The position numbers were made by a program, and so were the translations under genes. The notes under the pieces are model-generated. The model was not told the origin of the DNA. It made no database searches and saw only the letters and a program-made list of their open reading frames with translations. 48,972 nucleotides of DNA from positions 1-48,972 of the forward strand of contig JAJFUR010000050.1 of NCBI GenBank assembly GCA_021372335.1, in the 5' to 3' direction. Positions 24,675 to 33,143 of this stretch are shown here, one piece after another; the stretch's first letter is position 1, and every line of letters begins with the position of its first letter. The stretch is from Methanobacteriota archaeon. Lineage in GTDB: Archaea > Thermoplasmatota > Thermoplasmata > Methanomassiliicoccales > UBA472.

Positions 24675-25805
24675 ATGAGCCTTATCGGTGCTGAGACATT
24701 CAATTGGGAGGACGGGAACAAGCGGAACAACATCATGTACCGCATGCCCCGCAACATCAAGTTCAACGACAATATCGTGGTCCGCGAGGACGAGATCGCC
24801 GTGTTCTATCGGGACGGGAAGGCGCTCGCCTACCTGGACCGGCCGGACCGGTACGCCCTCACGTCCCTCAACGCCCCCGTGATCGGGAAGGTGATCGAGG
24901 CGCTCTCGGGGGCCCGGCAGCAGGCCGAGGTCATCTATCTGCAGAAGAGGGCGTTCGACGGGAAGTACGGCAGCAAGCAGCCGTACCAGTTCCGCGACGC
25001 GGAGTTCGGGATGGTCAACCTGCGCGTTTTCGGGGAGTTCCGGTACAAGGTCGGGTCCCCGGAGAACTTCGTCAATCAGTTCGTCGGCACCTTCAACTTC
25101 ACCACGTCCACGGAGGTCGAGGAGCGGATAAAGGAGCAGATGGTGATGCTCATCTACAACGCCATCGGCGAGCTCAAGAACCGGGGGATGGGTGTGGCGG
25201 ACCTGGCAAGCCAGCTGATGAACATCGAGCAGGTCGTGCTGACCAAGGCCAAGGACCACTTCGAGCTGTACGGGGTGGTGGTGGACAAGGTCTCGGGCAT
25301 GTACATCTCCCTGCCGGACGAGGTACAGAAGGCGGTGGACATGCGGGCGTCCATGCAGATACTCAACACCAGCTACGCCACCTACCAGGCGGGCCAGGCG
25401 ATGCGGGAGGCGGCCTCCAACCCCGCCGGCGGGGCGGCCGCGGCCGGGGTCGGCGTGGGCGCGGGCTTCGGGGCGGGGTACATGATGGTGGACGCGATGC
25501 GCCAGGGCGGGACGGCCCCCCCGGCGGGGGCGCCGGCCGTTGCGGTCCCCCCGGTCGCGGGAACGGTCGCATGCCCGAAATGCAGCACGCCGAACCCCCA
25601 GGGCGCCAAGTTCTGCCGCAGCTGCGGGAACAGGCTGCAGAACGGCACGGTCAAGTGCGGCAGGTGCGGCAGCGAGATGCCCGCGGACTCCAAGTTCTGC
25701 GCTGAGTGCGGGCAGCAGCTCAAGGGCAGCAAGAGCTGCTCCAAGTGCGGAAAGGAGTCCCCCGTCAGCGCCAAGTTCTGCCCGGAGTGCGGCACCGGCC
25801 TCTGA
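24675..25805 (+). CDS. SPFH/band-7-like protein with three C-terminal zinc ribbons (COG4260, YdjI-like)
   Basis: Residues about 20-235 form an SPFH-type domain of the YdjI/COG4260 group (NIVVREDEIAVFYRDGKALA; DAEFGMVNLRVFGEFRYKVG; HFELYGVVVDKVSGMYISLP). A Gly/Ala/Pro-rich linker (about 240-298) contains a short hydrophobic stretch. The C-terminus has three double-Cys ribbons: CPKC/CRSC, CGRC/CAEC and CSKC/CPEC. SPFH proteins assemble large rings or scaffolds on membranes. It is the centre of an operon with a helical protein upstream and three zinc-ribbon proteins downstream; gaps are 4 to 9 bp or overlaps. Confidence 0.88.
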   Translation: MSLIGAETFNWEDGNKRNNIMYRMPRNIKFNDNIVVREDEIAVFYRDGKALAYLDRPDRYALTSLNAPVIGKVIEALSGARQQAEVIYLQKRAFDGKYGSKQPYQFRDAEFGMVNLRVFGEFRYKVGSPENFVNQFVGTFNFTTSTEVEERIKEQMVMLIYNAIGELKNRGMGVADLASQLMNIEQVVLTKAKDHFELYGVVVDKVSGMYISLPDEVQKAVDMRASMQILNTSYATYQAGQAMREAASNPAGGAAAAGVGVGAGFGAGYMMVDAMRQGGTAPPAGAPAVAVPPVAGTVACPKCSTPNPQGAKFCRSCGNRLQNGTVKCGRCGSEMPADSKFCAECGQQLKGSKSCSKCGKESPVSAKFCPECGTGL

Positions 25806-25814
25806 GGTGCTCCA

Positions 25815-26558
25815 ATGGCAAGCATGAAGTGCCCCAAGTGCGCCGCCCCGGTGGAGTTCGATGCCGGCGACAGGTTCGTGAAATGCTCCTATTGCTCGTC
25901 CCAGATCTTCATCGACAAGGCCGGGGCGGGGTTCATCTACGCCCTGCCGTTCTCGGTCACCGAGAACGATGCCGTCGGCATCTTCCGGCGATGGGCGGCG
26001 GGCCCTACCCGGGCCAAGGACCTGGACAAGCTGGCCCAGATCTCTTCCCTGAAGAAGCAGTACTTCCCCGTCTACATGTTCAAGAGGGACGTCAACGGCA
26101 TGGAGCACGTCTACATTGAACCGGCGGCCTCGACGACCCTCCCCGGCCTGCACAACCTCAAGGTGCCGGGGGGCGACCTGAAGATATTCGACGACCGCTT
26201 CGACACCGGCGGCGCCGAACTCGTCAAGATCGACATAGAGATGGCACCCTACCTGAGCAGCCTTCCCGGGACGGCGAAGGAGCAGGCCCTGGTCTATTTC
26301 CCAATATGGAGGCTTGACTACGCCTTTGAGCAGAGGGCGTACGTCGCGGTGATCAGCGCATCCTCGGGGGAGGTCTTCTCCGGCGATTTCCCGAAGCGGA
26401 GCTCGGGGGCGTACATGGCCGTCGCCGGGCTGGGCTTCCTGGCCTTCCTGGCCGAGGGGCTCCTGGCAATAGCGAGCCCTGTCCTGGCGGGGGCGCTGAT
26501 GGCCGTGACCGTCGCCGGCGTGTTCGGCGCGTCCAACTACGTTGCGCGGAGGATGTAG
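25815..26558 (+). CDS. Zinc-ribbon membrane protein of the SPFH operon (first)
   Basis: A 247-residue protein beginning MKCPKCAAPVEFDAGDRFVKCSYCSS-like (TFIIB-type ribbon, C-x2-C at 6/9 and 24/27), then a soluble region with LPFSVTENDAVGIFRRWAAG and YFPVYMFKRDVNG, and one hydrophobic hairpin near the C-terminus (about 200-240, GFLAFLAEGLLAIASPVLAG). The same plan (ribbon, YFPIWRLDYAF-like strand, C-terminal membrane hairpin) recurs in the next gene, so the two are paralogues. The function is unknown; a membrane anchor for the SPFH protein is a reasonable guess. Ends in TAG, 2 bp before the next start. Confidence 0.75.
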   Translation: MASMKCPKCAAPVEFDAGDRFVKCSYCSSQIFIDKAGAGFIYALPFSVTENDAVGIFRRWAAGPTRAKDLDKLAQISSLKKQYFPVYMFKRDVNGMEHVYIEPAASTTLPGLHNLKVPGGDLKIFDDRFDTGGAELVKIDIEMAPYLSSLPGTAKEQALVYFPIWRLDYAFEQRAYVAVISASSGEVFSGDFPKRSSGAYMAVAGLGFLAFLAEGLLAIASPVLAGALMAVTVAGVFGASNYVARRM

Positions 26559-26560
26559 AT

Positions 26561-27562
26561 ATGGCGATAAGCGTGGGGCTGAACTGCCCGGCATGCGGCG
26601 GTGCCATCCAGGTCGCCGAAGGGGACAATGTCCTCAATTGCGGCTACTGCGGATCGCTGCTCTGGGCCGAGGGGGACGCCGGGGTGATGACCGTGGCCTA
26701 CCGCAACGTGCAGGGGCGCGACTCAGTGCTCAGGGCGACGGAGCAATGGTGGAGGAAGGGATGGAAGGCCAGGGACCTGAGGGAGAAGGGAAAGCTGCTG
26801 GAATGCTACCCCATCTATCTCCCGTTCTGGAGCACCACCACCCGTGTGGCCGGTTGGATATGCGGCTATGAGGAGCGGAGGCACACCGACCGGGAAGGCA
26901 ACGTCCGGACCGAGAGGATCCCGATGGAGGAGATGGTGCTGAACGACTACCGCTACACGAGCATCGCCTGCGACCCGGGCGACCTGGGGATAAGATACCT
27001 CAGGAACGTGGGGGGCGAGGCCTCCTTCGCCGATTTCGAGAGCATCCCGACCTTCGAGAGCACCACAAGCAAGGACGAGATGATCGCGACGTCCAAGCAG
27101 AGGGCCTTGGAGGAGGCGCGCGGCGACGCCAACGTGCCGCACATCACCTTTGAGAGGGTCATCGCGATCCCGAAGGGCATCAGCCGGATCTACTACCCGG
27201 TCTGGGTCGTGCGCTATTCGTACGGGGAGAGGATGTACATGGCGACTGTGGACGGGGTGACCGGGAACGTGCTATCGGGAAGGGCTCCGGGGGACCCGCT
27301 CTACCAGAGCCTGGCGGTGACGGCGGGCACCTCAATAGGAGGCCTGATCGCCGCCGGGGGGCTGGCCTTCGGCCTCGGGGCGGGGGAGGGCCTCCTCGCC
27401 CTCATCGGCCTGGTCGTCGGGGGCGCGGTCCTCGCCCTGACCTACCGGTTCTTCCGCCATGGCTCGGAGATCGTCGAGGGGGACTTCGAGGGCAAGGCCG
27501 CCGACATGCGTGGGAAGCTCATGAAGGAGGCCAGGCGGACGTTCAGGGGGTTCCACACATGA
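26561..27562 (+). CDS. Zinc-ribbon membrane protein of the SPFH operon (second)
   Basis: A 333-residue paralogue of the preceding protein: N-terminal ribbon CPACGGAIQVAEGDNVLNCG with CGYCGS, a repeated pattern of soluble strands (CYPIYLPFWSTTTRVAGW; RIYYPVWVVRYSYGERMYMA), and a C-terminal hydrophobic pair (TSIGGLIAAGGLAFGLGAG; LLALIGLVVGGAVLALTY) followed by a basic tail. It has two copies of the 'YPxWxxxY' unit where the first protein has fewer. The 3' end overlaps the next start by four bases (ATGA), which suggests fixed stoichiometry. Confidence 0.75.
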   Translation: MAISVGLNCPACGGAIQVAEGDNVLNCGYCGSLLWAEGDAGVMTVAYRNVQGRDSVLRATEQWWRKGWKARDLREKGKLLECYPIYLPFWSTTTRVAGWICGYEERRHTDREGNVRTERIPMEEMVLNDYRYTSIACDPGDLGIRYLRNVGGEASFADFESIPTFESTTSKDEMIATSKQRALEEARGDANVPHITFERVIAIPKGISRIYYPVWVVRYSYGERMYMATVDGVTGNVLSGRAPGDPLYQSLAVTAGTSIGGLIAAGGLAFGLGAGEGLLALIGLVVGGAVLALTYRFFRHGSEIVEGDFEGKAADMRGKLMKEARRTFRGFHT

Positions 27563-28146
27563 GGGTCGTCCAGGTCAAATGCCCGCGCTGCCAGCAGCCC
27601 ATCTACTCCAAGGTCAAGGACCTCGCGTTCTACTGTCAGCACTGCCGCACGATGCATATCCGCAACGGCGGGACGAACATCATCGACTTCGACATCGCGG
27701 AGTTCAGCCCCAACGCCCGGGGGGACCGGGTCTACATGCCCTTCTGGCGGCTGTTCTCCTCCTTCACCATCAACCAGGCCAACGTGGCCGGCGGGACCTT
27801 CCACAAGCTCAGCCGCATGATCAAGGGCACCGCCAACGGCGGGAACCTCTTCATCTACGTCCCGGCGTGGGAGACGGCCGTGGATGAGTTCAAGCGCTGG
27901 TCAATGGGAATGACCGAGGGGCAGCCGATGTACTCCCTCAGGCAGGACTTCAACAACGTGGAGAGGGGGCCGACGGCGATCACCAAGGAGGAGGCGATGC
28001 AGTTGGCCGACTTCGTGGTAGTGACCATGGAGGCGGAGCGGCCTGGCACCCTGCAGTACCTTGACTACAGCCTGCAGGTGCACGACGCCCGGCTGGTGTA
28101 TCTGCCGTTCGTGCGCGGGGCGCAGGGATTGGTCTCGGGGCTTTGA
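27559..28146 (+). CDS. Soluble zinc-ribbon protein of the SPFH operon (third)
   Basis: A 195-residue member of the same set without a clear membrane segment. The ribbon is CPRCQQPIYSKVKDLAFYCQ with CQHC; then come VYMPFWRLFSSFTINQ, LFIYVPAWETAVDEF, QLADFVVVTMEAERP and RLVYLPFVRGAQG, echoing the 'Y-x-P-x-W' units of its neighbours. It is translationally coupled to the gene before it and closes the operon. Function unknown. Confidence 0.72.
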   Translation: MRVVQVKCPRCQQPIYSKVKDLAFYCQHCRTMHIRNGGTNIIDFDIAEFSPNARGDRVYMPFWRLFSSFTINQANVAGGTFHKLSRMIKGTANGGNLFIYVPAWETAVDEFKRWSMGMTEGQPMYSLRQDFNNVERGPTAITKEEAMQLADFVVVTMEAERPGTLQYLDYSLQVHDARLVYLPFVRGAQGLVSGL

Positions 28147-28235
28147 ACTCTAAAGTGCGTCCACCGGCCTTGGACGGGCTCATCCCAGAGGACGGGTCGG
28201 AGCGACCGCTCCGCCAGGGCGGAAGGCCCCCTAAC

Positions 28236-28252
28236 AACATTTAACTAATGTT
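28236..28252. promoter_or_regulatory. Inverted repeat ahead of leuS
   Basis: AACATT/AATGTT around a 5-nt spacer, just before CCTATAATC (28255-28263), a likely TATA element of leuS. A GC-rich hairpin (TCCGCC/GGCGGA, 28210-28223) lies 13 bp further upstream and may end the SPFH operon. The A/T palindrome is placed like an operator. Confidence 0.35.
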
Positions 28253-28285
28253 ATCCTATAATCTGCCCAAAAGTCAGGTGCAGCG

Positions 28286-31162
28286 ATGTCTGAGAGGTCC
28301 GTGCAGCTCGAGGCTAAGTGGCAGGAGCGCTGGTATTCGGCGCGCATCAACGAGGCGGAGGTGGACGGCCGGCCCAAGTTCATGCTCATCTTTGCCTACC
28401 CTGGGGTCACTGGCTACCTGCACGTCGGCCATATGCGGGGGTTCACCTACGTGGACGCGATCGGGCGCTTCAAGCGATTGGAGGGATACAACGTCCTGTT
28501 CCCGGTGGGGACCCACGCCACCGGGAACGGGGCGATAAGCCTGGCCGCCAGGATCGCCCGCAAGGACCAGCGGACCATCGACTACCTGTGCGACAACACC
28601 TGCCCAGTTGACATGCTGGAGAGCCTGAAGGACCCGCTGAAGGTGGTGGAGTTCTTCAACGCCGTGTACGTCAACCAATACTGGAAGCGGTTCGGCTTCC
28701 TGAGCGATTGGCGGCGGTTCACCTCGACCGTCAACCCCGATTACCAGATGTTCATCCGATGGCAGTTCCTCAAGCTGATGGAGAAGGGGCTGTTGATTCA
28801 AAGGCCATACTACGCCCCCGCCTGCGTCTGCCACGGGCCGGTGGCCATAGACGCCTCCGAGACCGACATCCAGTGCGGGGGGTCGGCCGAGACGCTCGAG
28901 TACACGCTGCTCAAGTTCAAATGCGGCGACATGTACCTGGTCGCCGCCACCCTTCGCCCGGAGACCGTGTTCGGCCAGACGAACTTCTGGGCCAACCCGG
29001 AGGCCGAGTACGCCAAGGCGAGGGTGGGGAACGAGACCTGGGTGGTGTCGACGAAGTGCCTCGAGAAGCTGATGTTCCAGAAGGATGGCATAGAACCGAT
29101 CGGCTCCTTGAAGGGAAGCGAGCTGATCGGGCTCAGTTGCATCGCCCCAATGGTCCACAGGGAGGTCCTCGTCCTTCCCGCGGACTTCGTAGACCCGGCC
29201 GTCGGCACAGGGCTTGTTACCTCGGTCCCCTCGGACTCCCCGGACGACTGGGTGGCGCTTCGCGCCCTGCAGAGGGACGAGGCCACGCTGCGCCGGTACG
29301 GCCTGGATGTTGAGAAGGTAAGGGCGATAACGCCGATCGCCATCATCGAGATGAAGGGCTGGTCCCCCCTGCCTGCGGTCGAGGTCACCGAGCGGATGGG
29401 CATAGAGGCCCCCGGGGACCCCAGGCTGGAGGAGGCCAAGCGGTTGGTGTACAAGGACGGCTTCCACATCGGGCGGATGAACGACACCGCGGGGGAGTAC
29501 GCGGGCCTACCGGTCATGGAGGCCAAGGAGAAGATAAGGCAGGCAATGGTCTCCGCGGGGGAGGCGGACGTGATGTACGACCTCTCGGAGCCCGTGATCT
29601 GCAGGTGCGGCAGCCCGGTGCTCATCAAGAAGGTCGACGACCAGTGGTTCATCGATTATGCCAACCCGGAGGTCACCGCCGCGGCCCACGAGCAGGCGAG
29701 GAGGATGGTCATCCTCCCCCCGGAGTACTATCAGAACATCCACGGTGTCCTGGATTGGTTCCGGGAGAGGGCATGCGTCCGGCAGGGCAATTGGATCGGC
29801 ACGCGCTTCCCGTTCGATGAGAAGTGGATAATCGAGGCCATCTCCGATTCGACCCTGTACCCCCTGTATTACACCATTTCCAAATTCGCCAACGACGGTT
29901 CCGTCCGGCCGGAGCAGATGACCGAGGAGTTCTTCGACCTCGTCGTTCTGGACAAGGGGGACGCCGCCTCGGTGAGCGCCAGGACCGGCGTGCCCCAGGA
30001 ACTGCTCATGAGGATTAGGGAGGAGGTCCACTACTGGTACCCACTGGACCTGAACCTGGGAGGGAAGGAGCACATGACCGTGCACTTCCCCGCCTTCCTG
30101 ATGAACCACGTGGCGATCCTCCCGCCCGAGATGCTCCCCCGCGGGATCTTCGTGAACTGGTATGTGGTGGGCAAGGGCGGAAAGATATCCAAATCGAAAG
30201 GGGGGGCGCAGCCGATCCCCGGGGCCGCGGAGCGCTTCGGCATCGATGCCCTCCGGCTCTATTACGCGCACATCGCCTCGCCCCATGCTGATGTGGAATG
30301 GGAGGACGAGGCCGTGGAGAGCTACACCGCCCGGGTGGAGAGGATGGAGCGCCTCCTGCTGGACCTCATGCGGATGGACGGGCAGGCGAGCACGGTGGAC
30401 GGCTGGCTTGTGTCCAGGATGGCCAACCGCGCCGGCTGGGTCCGGGAGGCGATGAAAGGGTACGACATTCGAACCCTCGCGAACGAGGTCTTCTTCGAGG
30501 CCTTCAACGACCTCCGCTGGTACCAGCGGAGGGGAGGGGGCAACGCCGCGACCGTCCGGAGGGTCATGGACATCCTGCTTCCCCTCATGATGCCGATCAC
30601 CCCGCACCTCGCGGAGGAGCTCTGGGAGATGTCAGGGCATGAGGGGTTCGTCTCCACCACGACATACCCAGAGGCGCTGGAGGGGGAGATCGACCCGGCC
30701 AAGGAAAGGGCCGAGGACTACCTCATGGCACTGATGGAGGACGCCAACGAGATCCTGAAGGTGACCGGGATCAGGCCGAGGAGGATGACGCTCTTCACCT
30801 CCCCCGCCTGGAAGCACAAGGTCCTGGCTATGGCGATTGACCTCCACTCCAAGGGCGAGCTGAAGGTCCCCACGCTGACCAAGATGGCCATGGCCGATGA
30901 GGAGGTGCGTGCGCATGGCAAGGAGGCCTCCGACTACGCGCGGAGGATGGCCGAGGAGCTGATGAAGCGCTCCTCCCCCGAGGTGCAGAAGATGGCGCAC
31001 ACATTCGACGAGCGCGCGTTCCTTGAATCGAGCAGGGGGTTCCTCGAGCGGGAGTACGGCTGCATCGTCGAGGTGCACGGGGCCGAGGAGCGGGGGGCAT
31101 CCGACCCTCAGCACAAGGCCAGGCAGGCGGCCCCGGGGCGGCCGGCGATCATCGTGGAGTGA
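28286..31162 (+). CDS. leuS: Leucyl-tRNA synthetase, archaeal type
   Basis: A 958-residue class I synthetase. The HIGH motif is HVGH in PGVTGYLHVGHMRGF, the editing domain contains LRPETVFGQTNFWANP, a Cys pair lies in CRCGS near the catalytic insert, and the KMSKS loop is KISKSKGG. The anticodon-binding helices (PITPHLAEELWEM) and a C-terminal domain follow, ending in a low-complexity tail (DPQHKARQAAPGRPAIIVE). Length fits archaeal LeuRS. It stands alone with its own promoter. A short GC hairpin in the 15-bp gap to the convergent ubiX gene (around 31172-31191) may stop both transcripts. Confidence 0.97.
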   Translation: MSERSVQLEAKWQERWYSARINEAEVDGRPKFMLIFAYPGVTGYLHVGHMRGFTYVDAIGRFKRLEGYNVLFPVGTHATGNGAISLAARIARKDQRTIDYLCDNTCPVDMLESLKDPLKVVEFFNAVYVNQYWKRFGFLSDWRRFTSTVNPDYQMFIRWQFLKLMEKGLLIQRPYYAPACVCHGPVAIDASETDIQCGGSAETLEYTLLKFKCGDMYLVAATLRPETVFGQTNFWANPEAEYAKARVGNETWVVSTKCLEKLMFQKDGIEPIGSLKGSELIGLSCIAPMVHREVLVLPADFVDPAVGTGLVTSVPSDSPDDWVALRALQRDEATLRRYGLDVEKVRAITPIAIIEMKGWSPLPAVEVTERMGIEAPGDPRLEEAKRLVYKDGFHIGRMNDTAGEYAGLPVMEAKEKIRQAMVSAGEADVMYDLSEPVICRCGSPVLIKKVDDQWFIDYANPEVTAAAHEQARRMVILPPEYYQNIHGVLDWFRERACVRQGNWIGTRFPFDEKWIIEAISDSTLYPLYYTISKFANDGSVRPEQMTEEFFDLVVLDKGDAASVSARTGVPQELLMRIREEVHYWYPLDLNLGGKEHMTVHFPAFLMNHVAILPPEMLPRGIFVNWYVVGKGGKISKSKGGAQPIPGAAERFGIDALRLYYAHIASPHADVEWEDEAVESYTARVERMERLLLDLMRMDGQASTVDGWLVSRMANRAGWVREAMKGYDIRTLANEVFFEAFNDLRWYQRRGGGNAATVRRVMDILLPLMMPITPHLAEELWEMSGHEGFVSTTTYPEALEGEIDPAKERAEDYLMALMEDANEILKVTGIRPRRMTLFTSPAWKHKVLAMAIDLHSKGELKVPTLTKMAMADEEVRAHGKEASDYARRMAEELMKRSSPEVQKMAHTFDERAFLESSRGFLEREYGCIVEVHGAEERGASDPQHKARQAAPGRPAIIVE

Positions 31163-31177
31163 GCTTCCTGGGGTGGG

Positions 31178-31747
31178 TCAGTCCCCCCACCGGCGGAACA
31201 GCTCGTGGGGCTGGCCCAGCTGGTCGAGGACCTTCCCGACCACGAAGTCGACCATGTCCTCGACGCTCTGCGGCCGGGGGTAGAACCCCGGACTGGCTGG
31301 AAGGATGACGGCCCCGTCCTCGGCGAGGCGCAGCGAGTTGCGCAGCATCGCGGGGCTGAGCGGGGTCTCCCGCGGCACGACGATCAGCCTCCTTCCCTCC
31401 TTCAGGCAGACCGCGGCCGCCCGGGTGACCAGGTTGTCGGAGATCCCGAGGGCGACCTTGGCCAGGGTGGACTCGGAGCAGGGGCATATGACCATGCGCT
31501 CGAAGCGGTGACTGCCGGAGGCCACAGGGGCGAAGAGCTCATCCTCATGATAGACCTCGTCCGCAAGCCCCTCCACCTGGGCGACCCTGTGATCGGTCTC
31601 CGCCTCCAATATCCTCTTGGCTGTCTCGGTGATAATAAGGGCCTTCTCCCCCTCCAGCTCCTCAAGCAATCGCACGCCGTAGATGACGCCCGACGCTCCC
31701 GTTATGGCCACTACCGTCCTCACGGGGCTGAGTAGGAACTGCCGCAT
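31178..31747 (-). CDS. ubiX: Flavin prenyltransferase UbiX
   Basis: Attaches a dimethylallyl group to FMN to make the cofactor of UbiD-type decarboxylases. The 189 residues show TVVAITGASGVIYGVRLLEE, PVASGSHRFERMVICPCSES, the flavin-contacting LVTRAAAVCLKEGRRL, VVPRETPLSPAMLRNSLRLAE and PASPGFYPRP. In archaea the chief client is probably the anhydromevalonate phosphate decarboxylase that follows phosphomevalonate dehydratase, whose genes lie at 6.0-8.0 kb in this window. The start is ATG 31747; GTG 31723 would also leave the full domain. Confidence 0.95.
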   Translation of the reverse strand: MRQFLLSPVRTVVAITGASGVIYGVRLLEELEGEKALIITETAKRILEAETDHRVAQVEGLADEVYHEDELFAPVASGSHRFERMVICPCSESTLAKVALGISDNLVTRAAAVCLKEGRRLIVVPRETPLSPAMLRNSLRLAEDGAVILPASPGFYPRPQSVEDMVDFVVGKVLDQLGQPHELFRRWGD

Positions 31748-31860
31748 ATTTCAACCCCTACGCCCATTCCCGGCCGTACGGAAAGGCATCCTAGGAACGC
31801 TCCGGGCCTTCGCCCCCTCCCATATCCACATCCCAGAAGGGAGATGGACCACAAGAATCC

Positions 31861-31868
31861 TTATATAT
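31861..31868 (+). promoter_or_regulatory. TATA box of the rps19e ribosomal operon
   Basis: TTATATAT in the 190-bp gap after ubiX, 70 bp ahead of ATG 31938. The predicted leader of about 45 nt contains GAGGTTGG before the start. Confidence 0.6.
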
Positions 31869-31937
31869 GGGCACCATATTAAAGGCCGAACATACCATTC
31901 GTCAGCGTCTGTCTGAAGTTCATTGAGGTTGGTTAAG

Positions 31938-32369
31938 ATGGTTACGGTCTATGATGTCCCCTCCGAGAAGCTGATCGCGAACGTGGCCCAGAAGCTGAAG
32001 GCCTCTGGGGCAGTGAACCCTCCCGAGTGGGCGGAGTTCGTTAAGACCGGGGTTCACACGGAGAAGGCACCGATCCAGGCCGACTGGTGGTACACCAGGA
32101 CGGCATCCGTGCTCAGGAAGGTCTATGTCAAGGGCCCGATCGGGACCTCCAAGCTCGCCGCCGAGTACGGAGGGTTCAACGACCGCGGCTCCAAGCCCAA
32201 TAAGGCCGTAAAGGGCAGCCGCTCCATCGTCAGGAAGGCCCTGATGCAGCTGGAGGCCGCGGGGCTAGTGGCCAAGAACAAGAACAACGGTCGTATCGTA
32301 ACCCCGAAGGGGCAGGCGATGCTGGACAGCGCCGCGAAGGAAGTGAGCGAGCCCACCCCGGCGAGGTGA
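31938..32369 (+). CDS. rps19e: Ribosomal protein S19e
   Basis: Small-subunit protein specific to archaea and eukaryotes. The 143 residues begin MVTVYDVPSEKLIANVAQKL and contain PPEWAEFVKTGVHTEKAP, DWWYTRTASVLRKVY and GSRSIVRKALMQLEAAGLV, as expected. The open frame starts 15 bp earlier, but ATG 31938 has GAGGTT upstream and gives the usual N-terminus. The stop overlaps the next start (TGATG). Confidence 0.96.
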   Translation: MVTVYDVPSEKLIANVAQKLKASGAVNPPEWAEFVKTGVHTEKAPIQADWWYTRTASVLRKVYVKGPIGTSKLAAEYGGFNDRGSKPNKAVKGSRSIVRKALMQLEAAGLVAKNKNNGRIVTPKGQAMLDSAAKEVSEPTPAR

Positions 32370-32704
32370 TGCCCGTGGAAGACGCTGAGCTCGAGGAACT
32401 GCGCCGGCGGAAGATGGCCGAGCTGCAGCGCCAAGGCGAGCAGCAGGCCGTCATGGAGCAGCAGGCCCAGGCCATCGAGGCCCAGAGGCAGGCGATCCTC
32501 CGGCAGCTCCTTACGCCGGAGGCCAGGGACCGCCTTGCGAACGTCCGGCTGGCCTATCCCGAGATCGCTCGTACCGTGGAGGACCAGCTGATAAGACTGG
32601 CGCAGATGGGGCAGATAAGCTCCCAGATAGACGATCAGGTCCTGAAGCAGATACTCAGGAAGGTTTCCCCTCAGAAGAGGGAGATCAACATCGAGAGGAA
32701 GTAA
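32369..32704 (+). CDS. PDCD5/TFAR19-type DNA-binding protein
   Basis: A 111-residue helical protein of the archaeal/eukaryotic PDCD5 family, usually found between rps19e and rpl39e. It has the typical N-terminal helix [16 protein letters not shown], a Gln-rich stretch, and the core [19 protein letters not shown] to [20 protein letters not shown]. Archaeal members bind DNA weakly in vitro; the cellular role is unsettled. It overlaps S19e by one base and precedes rpl39e by 1 bp. Confidence 0.92.
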   Translation: MPVEDAELEELRRRKMAELQRQGEQQAVMEQQAQAIEAQRQAILRQLLTPEARDRLANVRLAYPEIARTVEDQLIRLAQMGQISSQIDDQVLKQILRKVSPQKREINIERK

Positions 32705-32705
32705 T

Positions 32706-32861
32706 ATGGCACGCAACAAGCCCGCCGCCATGAAGGCGCGATTGATGAAGAAGGTTAAACAGAACCGCCGAGTGCCGGCATGGGTGATGATGAGGACCAA
32801 CCGCACCTTCCTGCGCCACCCGATGCGAAGGAACTGGCGCCACAGCAAGATCAAGGAGTGA
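32706..32861 (+). CDS. rpl39e: Ribosomal protein L39e
   Basis: A 51-residue, very basic large-subunit protein lining the exit tunnel: [20 protein letters not shown] at the start, then [13 protein letters not shown] and [15 protein letters not shown]. Exactly the family size. It starts 1 bp after the PDCD5 gene and ends 5 bp before rpl31e, the standard archaeal order. Confidence 0.96.
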   Translation: MARNKPAAMKARLMKKVKQNRRVPAWVMMRTNRTFLRHPMRRNWRHSKIKE

Positions 32862-32866
32862 GAGGC

Positions 32867-33133
32867 ATGGCAGACGAGAAGGAGTCCGTGTACGTCATTC
32901 CCCTTATCAAGACCAAGACGGTGCCGACCTCCCAGCGCGCCAATCGCGCCCTGAAGGAGGTCCGCGCCTACGTCGCGCGGCACATGAAGGCCGACGAGGA
33001 CAACATCTGGATCGACCCCAAGCTCAACGAGGCCATCTGGGCCCGCGGCATCACCGCCCCCCCGAGCAAGGTGCGGGTGAAGGCCGTACGCTTCGAGGAT
33101 GACCTGATCGAGGTCTCCCTTCCCACCGAGTGA
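32867..33133 (+). CDS. rpl31e: Ribosomal protein L31e
   Basis: Large-subunit protein near the tunnel exit. The 88 residues from ATG 32867 (AGAGG just upstream) contain VYVIPLIKTKTVPTSQRANR, ALKEVRAYVARHMKADED and IDPKLNEAIWARGI. The frame is open back into rpl39e, but the family N-terminus fixes the start. Next in the operon is aIF6, 10 bp on. Confidence 0.96.
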   Translation: MADEKESVYVIPLIKTKTVPTSQRANRALKEVRAYVARHMKADEDNIWIDPKLNEAIWARGITAPPSKVRVKAVRFEDDLIEVSLPTE

Positions 33134-33143
33134 GCGCCAGCAT

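Noticed and set aside
24630-26594. 654-codon open frame on the minus strand
   Set aside because: Antisense to the SPFH operon, whose frames have clear domains and tight spacing; composition (Leu/His/Val/Arg/Gly) is that of a shadow frame.
28147-28285. T-box or other leader riboswitch before leuS
   Set aside because: T-boxes are bacterial, and the region shows only two short palindromes and a TATA element.
28274-29467. 397-codon minus-strand frame, and a 366-codon one at 29507-30607
   Set aside because: Both are opposite leuS, which has all class I synthetase motifs.
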